From RGIG8700 sp045535635 (lineage in GTDB: Bacteria > Bacillota > Clostridia > RGIG6154), in the NCBI GenBank assembly GCA_045535635.1, contig JAZSLZ010000120.1, positions 1 through 5,752 of the forward strand: a DNA stretch of 5,752 bases. Reading direction: 5' to 3'. Position numbers and translations under genes: made by a program. The notes below the pieces were generated by a model. The model saw only the letters and a program-made list of their open reading frames with translations, was not told where the DNA came from and did no database searches. This document shows, piece by piece, positions 1 through 5,752 of this stretch (positions are counted from its first letter, which is position 1; each line of letters begins with the position of its first letter).

Positions 1-119
1 CATTCGGTATATTTTTGTTTATAGTTCCGTTTTCACTATTTATGAATCCTACAATTTTATTTTTTGAATCTTTGTCATATAGGTTTGTGCCTGGTTTTAA
101 GTCTACTTTATTTTTAAGT
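1..119 (-). repeat. Direct repeat, second copy in reading order, cut by the window edge (fibre residues 570-608)
   Basis: Identical base for base to 523-641, including every synonymous position. Since it continues to base 1, the true repeat may be longer and could be a full tandem copy of the 174-residue module plus coil. If the window is the end of an assembled contig, the repeat may instead be why assembly stopped here, or mark a wrong join. Confidence 0.95.
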
Positions 120-1825
120 ATTTCTGACTCTTCAACCTCGCTAATTCGTTTATCGGTGTAGTTTTTTAATTCTGCCATATCGTTTTCAATCATCTGTATA
201 TTATTGTCTATTTTATCATTTAGTTCTTCAAGTTGTTTGAGAGGCACATAGCTTTTATAGGCGGTTTGAGTTTTGCCCTTTTCAAACTGAAAAACATCTT
301 CCCATATATCTTTTACAGATAAGCGAACATATTTTACATTTGCCGGTGATACACATACCATTTCATTAGGTGCCAAATCACCTTTATACTGTTGTGCTGA
401 TATGAATGTATAGGTTTCGTCATACCAAGCAATATAAGCATGTGAAACAATAATATCTTCTAGATAACTTATTGCGTATGAGGTTTCAGGCTCAACTGTT
501 ATATAAGATGATACAGAATAAGCATTCGGTATATTTTTGTTTATAGTTCCGTTTTCACTATTTATGAATCCTACAATTTTATTTTTTGAATCTTTGTCAT
601 ATAGGTTTGTGCCTGGTTTTAAGTCTACTTTATTTTTAAGTTTTTTTATATCCTCTGAGTAATCACTACCTATATTGATAAATTCGTTTTCATATTCTTT
701 AAGCAAATCCTCAGTTTTTGCATATCTCTCAGCTTCACTCCCTGCGAAACCGTATATTACAGTTGCATCTTCTTTCTTAAAGGATGTTGCTATGAAATTT
801 GCGATTTCAATCTCCGTTACAGTTGTTGGTATAATTATTTTTTTCAAACTATCACAACATTGAAACACACCTCTGCTTATTTTCTTAAGACTTGAAGGAA
901 TATTAATTTTTTCAAGATAAACATTGTCTGCAAAAGCATAATTTCCAATTGTTTCCAAGCCTTCATTAAGTATATATTCTTTTACTTTTACAACAACTGT
1001 ATCTTCGATAATATTGTCCTCTTTATCAAACTGCACATCGTTAGAAAAACTATTCCCACCAATCTCTTCAAGACTATCAGGCATAATCACAACATTGGCA
1101 GTAAGCGGTGTGTCTCCACCACCATGAGTGTCAGGTAATTGTATTTTAGTTATTCCGTCAGGAAATGCTATGGCTTCGTATTGTGAATAATCGTGTTTCA
1201 AAAGACCTGTAACAATACCATCTTTCACTGTAATATCTTCACCATTTTTAAGTACATATACATCTGTTATTCCGTATTTTTCAAGAGCTTCAATATCTGT
1301 TCTTACTTTAGCATCTAGTGTAGCAAGTTTCTCTTTTTCTTCTGCAACTTCTTTTTTTGTAGCTTTCAAACTCAGTAAGTTGAGCATTTCCGTAACAGAA
1401 TTTTTGTTTTCCCCAAGAGCTGCAGCAAGTTCGTATATCGTATCAAGAGTTTCAGGTGCTTGTCCCACAAGGTCTGCAATCTTTTGTGCTATTGATTGTT
1501 CAAGCGTTCCAATATCATCGTTATGCTTATTTTCAAGCTCAGCTACTGACTGCTCTATCAATTTTTCAATTTCCTGCTTTAGTTCATTAAGCCTATTTTC
1601 CGTAGCATCGGATAACTCTTTATCAATGTCCGCAGTATTATCCACATTCGAAAGGTTAGTATTCAATTCCTTTATAAGGTCTTCAAGCTTTTCCTTCACC
1701 AATAGTGGCAATGCATCAAACTTTGCCTGTACCTCTTCCACCTTTCCTGAAAGAGGATTTTTTTGTCCTTCAATCTTTTTTTCATTGACTTCAGAGTCCG
1801 TGAATTTCGTTTCAAATTTCGCCAT
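1..1825 (-). CDS. Modular tail fibre / receptor-binding protein with BspA-like leucine-rich repeats (partial, C-terminus off the left edge)
   Basis: The frame is open for 608 codons and runs off the window. Residues 25-57 (VQAKFDALPLLVKEKLEDLI) match an N-terminal motif frequent in Firmicutes phage fibres, followed by helical, coiled-coil-like sequence. APETLDTIYELAAALG at 123-138 is a motif found in many phage tail fibres. A second coil spans about 155-185. Residues about 243-340 are BspA-type leucine-rich repeats (LEEIGGNSF, LETIGNYAF, LEKINIP, LKKISRGVF, LKKIIIP), capped by VIYGFAGSEAERYAK (356-370), the usual ending of such repeats in bacterial surface proteins. Residues about 402-528 resemble a carbohydrate-binding-like beta-sandwich of phage fibres: NLYDKDS, VSSYITVEPETSYAIS, AWYDETYTFIS, VSPANVKYVRLSV, FEKGKTQTAYKSYV. 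A coil (about 529-568) follows, then the start of a second identical module from 570. The role is host binding by inference. The frame has no signal peptide, which argues against a bacterial adhesin. Confidence 0.8.
   Translation of the reverse strand, partial: MAKFETKFTDSEVNEKKIEGQKNPLSGKVEEVQAKFDALPLLVKEKLEDLIKELNTNLSNVDNTADIDKELSDATENRLNELKQEIEKLIEQSVAELENKHNDDIGTLEQSIAQKIADLVGQAPETLDTIYELAAALGENKNSVTEMLNLLSLKATKKEVAEEKEKLATLDAKVRTDIEALEKYGITDVYVLKNGEDITVKDGIVTGLLKHDYSQYEAIAFPDGITKIQLPDTHGGGDTPLTANVVIMPDSLEEIGGNSFSNDVQFDKEDNIIEDTVVVKVKEYILNEGLETIGNYAFADNVYLEKINIPSSLKKISRGVFQCCDSLKKIIIPTTVTEIEIANFIATSFKKEDATVIYGFAGSEAERYAKTEDLLKEYENEFINIGSDYSEDIKKLKNKVDLKPGTNLYDKDSKNKIVGFINSENGTINKNIPNAYSVSSYITVEPETSYAISYLEDIIVSHAYIAWYDETYTFISAQQYKGDLAPNEMVCVSPANVKYVRLSVKDIWEDVFQFEKGKTQTAYKSYVPLKQLEELNDKIDNNIQMIENDMAELKNYTDKRISEVEESEILKNKVDLKPGTNLYDKDSKNKIVGFINSENGTINKNIPN
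523..641 (-). repeat. Direct repeat, first copy in reading order (fibre residues 396-434)
   Basis: All 119 bases are identical to positions 1-119, 522 bases (174 codons) away in the same frame and orientation. The copy encodes the start of the beta-sandwich module, from LKNKVDLKPGTNLYDKD to the NIPN before AYSVSSY. Identity stops sharply on the N-terminal side, where the preceding codons differ (EDIKK here, ESEI at the other copy). Confidence 0.95.
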
Positions 1826-1828
1826 CTT

Positions 1829-1835
1829 ATCACCT
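1829..1835 (-). promoter_or_regulatory. Ribosome binding site of the tail fibre gene
   Basis: AGGTGAT on the minus strand, 3 bases before the ATG at 1825, is identical in sequence and spacing to the capsid site. It fixes the start of the fibre frame and shows that this edge-truncated frame is a real gene. Confidence 0.85.
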
Positions 1836-1836
1836 C

Positions 1837-3996
1837 TCAATATTTTTTAAAGTTTCCAACCTTATATCTCTTCTCTATTCCCAGCACGCCCATTCCCTGT
1901 GAAAGCTCGTTGTTTCTTACCATAAACTGCAGGGTTGAATATTTCTTTACCTTTGTATTTATAGGAATAATAGTTGCCACATCTCTCGTGTTAAAAGATA
2001 TAAGCGAAAAATCAATGTCTGAAAAATCAAGCATACCTGCCTCCGCCGTCTTAATCGGTATGTCCTTTTCTTCATTGTCAGTAATAATATAAATCTCTGC
2101 GGAAGAACGTGTATAAGGCTTAATCATAACACCGCATCCTCTTTTAACCATCGTTTTTAAAACCATAAAAGAGCCGTCATCATCCATCTTGGTTTTAAAC
2201 CACGCATCAACAGCCTTAGCTCCTTCAGTTAGTGCTTCATCATTAAACCTGGTCATATCCTTAATATCAGAGTTGAATTTACATATATCTGTTCCATTCT
2301 CTGTGTTTCTGTAGAAGTACAGTTCATCCCCCACAAGGAAGAACTCATCTGCAAACACATTTTCCCAAACAGTTCCCTCGTAATAATAAGTCTTATAATA
2401 TGGTGAAGAAACGTCCTCAACATAAGCTTTAGCATTAACATTAAGCACAAAGGTTGTCCCCTTATCATCATTCACAGAAATCAATATAAGATTCTTCCAT
2501 CTTGTCATAACAGCCTTGCTTAAGTCATACTTTTCAAGCTCAGGATTAATAAACCCACTTCTTGATGCAATGCATTTTTCCTGTGCAATGTATGTACTCT
2601 GTATGGCAAACACACCATTCTTCGTAAGGAATAAAGGTTCATCTTCAATTGCTGCAAAACCCTTCTCCGAAACCGCACCAATGCCCGGCATCCCTGTAGT
2701 AACTTTAAAAATAACATCTTCATCCGTAAGCTCACCTCTGATCAGGTAAAGATTAGCATCATCAACACTGTCTTCTTTGTGAACAGCAAGGTACCCTGAA
2801 AGCTTTGAGAAACCTAAAACACCTTTGTCATCTGCTCCAACGGTAATATAGTTAAGGTCAGGGAAATATAATGGATTATTAAAATCCGAATACCAAATAT
2901 AGTTTTTATATTCATCATTTCCGCATATAAACACTCTGTCGTCATTATTCAATCCAAACTTAACAAACTTGTTGAACTTGCAAATATCCTTCTTCTTATT
3001 TTCTTCACTTATTTTTGCTACATAAGTTATTCTTAAATTGTCCGTAATTCCATCATTATACATTTCAGGCGGACTAACATAAAACTTTTGACTTCCCGTT
3101 TCAACCCATACGAAAAAAAACACTCGTATGACTTTATCGTTTTCGTCCCATTCGTAAACCGATTTGTTTTTCAATTTATCTTTCATTGCATCCTCTGCAA
3201 CAGGACCTTCTATCCAGCCATGAATTTCATCGTTGATATCCACCCACCGAACATTTTTATCAAGCACCTCTATTTTTTCTATGCTTTCTACTTCTCCATT
3301 AAGTGTAAGTGTCATTGAAGGATAGCGCACGTTTTCCTTGCTGCCATCCTTATACTCATCAAGAATATCAAGACGAAAACTACATATTCTTTTTTGTGTC
3401 AGTAGATTAACTTTTTCATAAGACTTTCCTCCTTCAGTAAACACTTCTTTTATAACATTTCCATCCTCCTTTCTTAAGTATGTTACACAATTTCTCCCTA
3501 CTGTCGTTGTAGGCACATATGCTTCATCCATAGCATTATAAGCTTTAAAATCTCCGTTTTCATCCTTCTTAATAACTATATATCCTGCCTCATTAATAAC
3601 ATAAACACATTCATTCATTGAAAACATAATGCTTTTGCTTTCGAAAAGGTATCTTGTTTCGTGTCCATCACTAATCTGATTATCGCCCTCAAACTTAATA
3701 GGTGTTGTTTCCACCCCATCAAATATATAAACACACCAACCGGCATGATAGAATACAGTCCTCACACCGTCTATATCTGCTATGCAAACACCGCATATTT
3801 TATCGCTCGTGTGAACCAATTTTCTCCACCCAAATCTCTTTTCAGGGAATCCACTTTTATCAAATACAATGTTCCTGCAGTCTGCAAATCTGCTCCTGTC
3901 AACAGAAACCTCTTCAGGTCGATAGTCAACACCTTTAAAATCCTTATAGCTTGTTGTATAAAGCGCCGGTGGTGAAGGTACTGAAAATCTTGCCAT
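1837..3996 (-). CDS. Beta-rich tail hub / stabilisation-type protein (P22 gp10-like role)
   Basis: Predicted 719 residues from the ATG that overlaps the adaptor stop. Residues about 14-57 hold an opening common in phage tail hub proteins: F.GVDY, a polar stretch, then CRNIVFDKSGFPEKRFGW, like the 'Ni.f..G.l..R.G' signature. Short repeated beta strands follow, suggesting a propeller. Residues about 195-328 look like an extra beta-sandwich that ends in a PP...DGITDNLRITYVAK pattern. The central part has WYSDFNNPLYFPDLNYITVG (368-387), a GYLAVHKE strand and LFLTKNGVFAI. The end, IKTAEAGMLDFSDIDFSLISF to VKKYSTLQFMVRNN and the YKVG.FKKY tail, also recurs in this protein type. It probably joins the adaptor ring to the fibre or plugs the tail. 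At 719 residues it is much longer than P22 gp10 (472), so any homology is likely distant. The gene ends 11 bases before the fibre start. No frameshift is seen. Confidence 0.65.
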   Translation of the reverse strand: MARFSVPSPPALYTTSYKDFKGVDYRPEEVSVDRSRFADCRNIVFDKSGFPEKRFGWRKLVHTSDKICGVCIADIDGVRTVFYHAGWCVYIFDGVETTPIKFEGDNQISDGHETRYLFESKSIMFSMNECVYVINEAGYIVIKKDENGDFKAYNAMDEAYVPTTTVGRNCVTYLRKEDGNVIKEVFTEGGKSYEKVNLLTQKRICSFRLDILDEYKDGSKENVRYPSMTLTLNGEVESIEKIEVLDKNVRWVDINDEIHGWIEGPVAEDAMKDKLKNKSVYEWDENDKVIRVFFFVWVETGSQKFYVSPPEMYNDGITDNLRITYVAKISEENKKKDICKFNKFVKFGLNNDDRVFICGNDEYKNYIWYSDFNNPLYFPDLNYITVGADDKGVLGFSKLSGYLAVHKEDSVDDANLYLIRGELTDEDVIFKVTTGMPGIGAVSEKGFAAIEDEPLFLTKNGVFAIQSTYIAQEKCIASRSGFINPELEKYDLSKAVMTRWKNLILISVNDDKGTTFVLNVNAKAYVEDVSSPYYKTYYYEGTVWENVFADEFFLVGDELYFYRNTENGTDICKFNSDIKDMTRFNDEALTEGAKAVDAWFKTKMDDDGSFMVLKTMVKRGCGVMIKPYTRSSAEIYIITDNEEKDIPIKTAEAGMLDFSDIDFSLISFNTRDVATIIPINTKVKKYSTLQFMVRNNELSQGMGVLGIEKRYKVGNFKKY

Positions 3997-4619
3997 CAGT
4001 ACCACCCCCTGACAGATTCAAAAGTCTGTCCACTCGAACCGCTTCTTTCTCCGTAAACTTCTGCAAGAGCTTCCTTCTTCGCCTCATAAATGTTAAGATA
4101 AGAAGTAGCAATTGATGCATCATCTTCTAAATAAAGCCTGTACGCCATATAGTAAACAAGAGCAGAAAGTATATTATCCTCTATATCAAGCAACTCTTCC
4201 TTATTGGTATCTTCCTTTATCACTACAGGCTTAACCTTAACCGAAACTGCAAAATTTCCATCCCCCTCAAAGCTTATAACATCCTTTAAGAGATAATCAT
4301 ACAGAATGGTCCTTTTGTACTTATTTTCCTTTGCATCAATTTTAAAAACATCTTCAGTAGCGCAGATATATCTGTCCTTATCTTCGAATTTCTCTTTTAT
4401 GTTATAAATCTCACCAAAGACCACTTCGTTTAAATACACAAACTCTCTTAAGTCAATCACAGTAGAATACAAATCATCAATACCTGAATTAAAGGCATGA
4501 TGCATATTAAACATATACTCTGCAACAGATGCATCCTCTGTAGTAACCTTACTTGAGCCTGTATTGTTTGAAAACATAAGTCCCAGGACTTCATCATAAA
4601 CACTTCCCAAAGTTCTCAC
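3996..4619 (-). CDS. Head-to-tail adaptor (connector) protein, gp4/gp11-like
   Basis: Predicted to be 207 residues from a GTG start. An in-frame ATG 33 bases upstream would give 218, but it lies in the loop of the terminator and adds an unconvincing MFRPFLEGSEV leader. The protein opens with a helix (TLGSVYDEVLGLMF), has a mixed beta middle (about 95-145), and ends in paired helices around ALVYYMAYRLYLEDDASIA and YLNIYEAKKEAL. That C-terminal pattern (a YYMA.RL helix, an acidic turn, then a 'yl..Ye.k..al' helix) recurs in phage adaptor proteins that form a ring below the portal and seal packaged DNA, such as P22 gp4 and T7 gp11. Position directly after the capsid gene and before a tail hub protein agrees with this. 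Its TGA stop overlaps the next ATG by one base (TGATG), so the two are probably translationally coupled. The exact family is uncertain; the connector role is a moderate-confidence inference from helices and context. Confidence 0.65.
   Translation of the reverse strand: MRTLGSVYDEVLGLMFSNNTGSSKVTTEDASVAEYMFNMHHAFNSGIDDLYSTVIDLREFVYLNEVVFGEIYNIKEKFEDKDRYICATEDVFKIDAKENKYKRTILYDYLLKDVISFEGDGNFAVSVKVKPVVIKEDTNKEELLDIEDNILSALVYYMAYRLYLEDDASIATSYLNIYEAKKEALAEVYGERSGSSGQTFESVRGWY
4002..4010 (-). promoter_or_regulatory. Ribosome binding site deciding the start of the tail hub gene
   Basis: AGGGGGTGG lies 5 bases before the ATG at 3996-3994. An in-frame GTG at 4005-4003 would lengthen the protein by three residues, but it falls inside this purine-rich site and has no site of its own. 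The ATG is therefore the better start. The site lies within the last codons of the adaptor gene. Confidence 0.7.
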
Positions 4620-4623
4620 AACT

Positions 4624-4633
4624 TCACTTCCTT
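4624..4633 (-). promoter_or_regulatory. Ribosome binding site that favours a GTG start for the adaptor
   Basis: AAGGAAGTGA matches the ideal AAGGAGGTGA at 9 of 10 positions and lies 4 bases before GTG at 4619-4617. This GTGA-N4-start spacing is the same as at the capsid and fibre genes. The competing ATG at 4652 has only AAAAGGGG upstream, which is locked into the terminator stem. Confidence 0.65.
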
Positions 4634-4635
4634 CC

Positions 4636-4665
4636 AAAAAAGGGCGAAACATCTTCGCCCCTTTT
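4636..4665 (-). terminator. Intrinsic terminator after the capsid gene, overlapping the start region of the adaptor frame
   Basis: Read on the minus strand, AAAAGGGGCGAA pairs with TTCGCCCTTTTT: a 7-bp GC-rich core (GGGCGAA/TTCGCCC), one G.U pair and four A-U pairs, closed by a 5-base GATGT loop, with a run of six T on the 3' side. This is the classic shape of a Rho-independent terminator for leftward transcription. It begins 15 bases after the capsid stop. Because the downstream tail genes have no visible promoter of their own, it probably works as a partial terminator that sets the capsid-to-tail transcript ratio. T7 does this with T-phi after its capsid gene 10. On the plus strand the T-run is short and broken, and no rightward gene ends here. 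It could also act as an mRNA-stabilising or translation-controlling hairpin. Confidence 0.8.
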
Positions 4666-4680
4666 CTTATGTATTATTTT

Positions 4681-5682
4681 TTATACAAGTGCTGTACCAC
4701 CGTCTATGCCACCAATTGCAAATGCTTTCCAATCCACGAAACCACCGGAGTATCTTTCTCTACCTCTCCATACATTGTTATCGTTTTTAGGGTCAATTCC
4801 ACTCTTAATAGTAAGAGCTACTCTTTCAAGGTCAATAGCACCTGCAGCATTTTTATTATAGTTAGAGTCCATAATAATAAATGGTGCTTTGTTCTTTTCA
4901 CTTGTTATGAACTTATTAAGATACGACCAAACAAGGATTTTCCATTTGCCGAACTGATAGCTCATAGCATTATCAGATGAGTTTGGTGACTGTTCAGATG
5001 CAACAGCTGCAAACGCACTCTTCTTAAGCGAATGGATGTTAGGAATAATAATTGTATCAGGAGAAATATCTAAAAGATTACCATCTTTATCGCAGAAGTT
5101 CTCCATTGCAGTTTCGATTAAACCAAGACCATCTTCATCAAGCGCATTTGAAAACATATTACTCTGAAACTCATTCTTAAGATTTGTAGGATGTTTAGTA
5201 TTGAACATACTCACACCATCTTTTGAAGTTACATCGTAGTCCTTACCGGCAAATCTAACTTTATTACCTTTATAAGCACCACCAAGAAGTGCGGCAAAGA
5301 ATTTTTCCCTTGTTCTTTTTGAAGCAGTAACAAGACCTCTACCCATATTCTTCATATCAAGAAGCTTGTTATCTTCAACCATAGTCTGTGTCATAACTAT
5401 AGACTGTTTCCATTCATAAGGAGTTAAAACCTTTTTATCTCCTTCTGAAAAACCTGTTTCAGGATACGCACCGGCTTCGCCTACATTTTCAAAATCACCG
5501 ATACCATCAATTCCTGTAAATGCTTCAGCAAAGTTATCAGATTCGTGCTTCATAAAAATTTCTTTCGCAATAGAAATTCTGTTCATTGCTTCCGCTTCTT
5601 CTTCCATAACCATCGCAATAGGTACTGCACTTTCACCGTAAAGAGATGCAGTAACTAAAGGATCAATTTTAACTATAGACAT
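4681..5682 (-). CDS. Major capsid protein, HK97 fold, Mu gpT-like
   Basis: This 333-residue protein is predicted to form the icosahedral head shell. Sequence features match HK97-fold coat proteins of the Mu gpT-like type. Residues 1-45 form an N-arm with a long helix. Residues about 50-110 are Gly/Glu rich with alternating beta character, as in an E-loop. FNTKHP lies at 160-165. ISPDTIIIPN at 206-215 resembles the 'I.Pd.liVP' strand of the family. The C-terminus carries WRGRERYSGGFVDWKAF at 305-321, like the 'r.rys.gf.DWra' ending common in these proteins. The length is normal. No N-terminal delta domain or obvious protease site is seen, so a separate scaffold would be expected (inference). 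The ATG has an excellent ribosome binding site. A terminator-like hairpin follows 15 bases after the stop, as expected for a gene needing far more product than its neighbours. Family assignment is from pattern memory, not a search. Confidence 0.9.
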   Translation of the reverse strand: MSIVKIDPLVTASLYGESAVPIAMVMEEEAEAMNRISIAKEIFMKHESDNFAEAFTGIDGIGDFENVGEAGAYPETGFSEGDKKVLTPYEWKQSIVMTQTMVEDNKLLDMKNMGRGLVTASKRTREKFFAALLGGAYKGNKVRFAGKDYDVTSKDGVSMFNTKHPTNLKNEFQSNMFSNALDEDGLGLIETAMENFCDKDGNLLDISPDTIIIPNIHSLKKSAFAAVASEQSPNSSDNAMSYQFGKWKILVWSYLNKFITSEKNKAPFIIMDSNYNKNAAGAIDLERVALTIKSGIDPKNDNNVWRGRERYSGGFVDWKAFAIGGIDGGTALV

Positions 5683-5685
5683 TAA

Positions 5686-5692
5686 ATCACCT
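5686..5692 (-). promoter_or_regulatory. Ribosome binding site of the capsid gene
   Basis: AGGTGAT on the minus strand is an exact match to the Firmicutes anti-Shine-Dalgarno complement. It sits 3 bases before the ATG and immediately follows the stop of the upstream frame. The same GTGA-N4-start geometry recurs before the adaptor and fibre genes and was used to choose starts there. Confidence 0.85.
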
Positions 5693-5695
5693 TCC

Positions 5696-5752
5696 TTAAA
5701 TTCTCACTCTCACTCTGCCATCTTTGGCAGCTTCAATAATCTCAACTATTTC
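5696..5752 (-). CDS. C-terminal end of an unidentified gene upstream of the capsid gene (partial)
   Basis: An open frame enters from the right edge and gives 18 codons ending EAAKDGRVRVRI before a TAA stop. The stop lies 13 bases before the capsid ATG, and the capsid ribosome binding site fills the gap, which is the spacing expected inside an operon. In tailed phages this place is usually taken by a scaffold, protease, head decoration or small hypothetical gene. The tail seen here is too short to choose between them, and I do not recognise it. The evidence for coding is positional (same strand, tight spacing, open to the edge), so a chance open frame is not excluded. Confidence 0.55.
   Translation of the reverse strand, partial: EIVEIIEAAKDGRVRVRI

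Noticed and set aside
1..119. Terminal direct repeat of a circular or complete phage genome
   Set aside because: The right end of the window shows no match to the left end. The matching copy is internal.
1..641. Repeat pair as a diversity-generating retroelement (template/variable repeat)
   Set aside because: The copies are identical, with no adenine-specific differences. Both lie in the same coding frame, and no reverse transcriptase is in the window.
1380..1850. Plus-strand 156-codon open frame, rich in Ser and Phe
   Set aside because: It lies opposite the N-terminal part of the fibre gene. Its Ser/Phe-rich, low-complexity content is what the reverse of Glu/Lys-rich coiled-coil codons gives, and it has no ribosome binding site. 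It is an antisense shadow.
2253..2735. Two short minus-strand frames inside the hub gene, considered as a frameshifted product
   Set aside because: The main frame runs through without a stop and keeps its family-like motifs on both sides. The short frames are off-frame shadows.
3661..3975. Plus-strand frames of 104 and 78 codons opposite the start of the hub gene
   Set aside because: Both overlap a well-supported minus-strand gene, have no ribosome binding site and encode nothing recognisable.
4636..4665. Hairpin as a bidirectional terminator
   Set aside because: Read rightward, the stem is followed by only four T before a C, and no plus-strand gene ends there.
4669..4980. Plus-strand 103-codon frame opposite the end of the capsid gene
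   Set aside because: It is fully antisense to a conserved capsid C-terminus, with no start signal and no protein family pattern.
1..5752. tRNA genes, CRISPR arrays, insertion sequences, attachment sites, sigma-70 promoters
   Set aside because: I read the intergenic gaps, all of them under 30 bases, and the coding regions without finding a cloverleaf, spaced short repeats, a transposase frame or a credible -35/-10 pair.

Overview
The window is a block of virion structural genes from a tailed phage or prophage, all read leftward (minus strand). The AT-rich sequence, the strong AGGTGAT-type ribosome binding sites and the BspA-style leucine-rich repeats suggest a low-GC Firmicutes host, probably of the Clostridia. 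That host guess is inference. No integrase, lysis or replication gene is visible, so a free phage and a prophage cannot be told apart.

In transcription order (right to left) the layout is: the last 18 codons of an unidentified gene; a 333-residue HK97-fold major capsid protein; a strong hairpin with a U-tract that looks like an intrinsic terminator; a head-to-tail adaptor of about 207 residues; a 719-residue beta-rich tail hub protein that resembles the gp10/stabilisation-type proteins of short-tailed phages; and a long modular tail fibre that is still open at the left edge after 608 codons. Apart from the gap holding the hairpin, the genes are packed within a few bases of each other or overlap by one base. 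The plus strand carries no convincing gene.

The genes fit one assembly pathway: capsid shell, ring that closes the portal, tail hub, receptor-binding fibre. No tape measure, tail tube or sheath gene lies between the adaptor and the fibre. That order recalls P22-like podoviruses (coat, gp4, gp10, then the tail tip), so a short-tailed virion is the favoured but unproven reading.

The points most worth a second look are: (1) a terminator hairpin whose loop contains the apparent ATG of the adaptor frame, which argues that the real start is a GTG 33 bases further in; (2) a fibre that joins a phage-type N-terminus to BspA-like leucine-rich repeats and then to a carbohydrate-binding-like module; and (3) an exact 119-base, in-frame direct repeat within the fibre gene, one copy of which runs to the very edge of the window.
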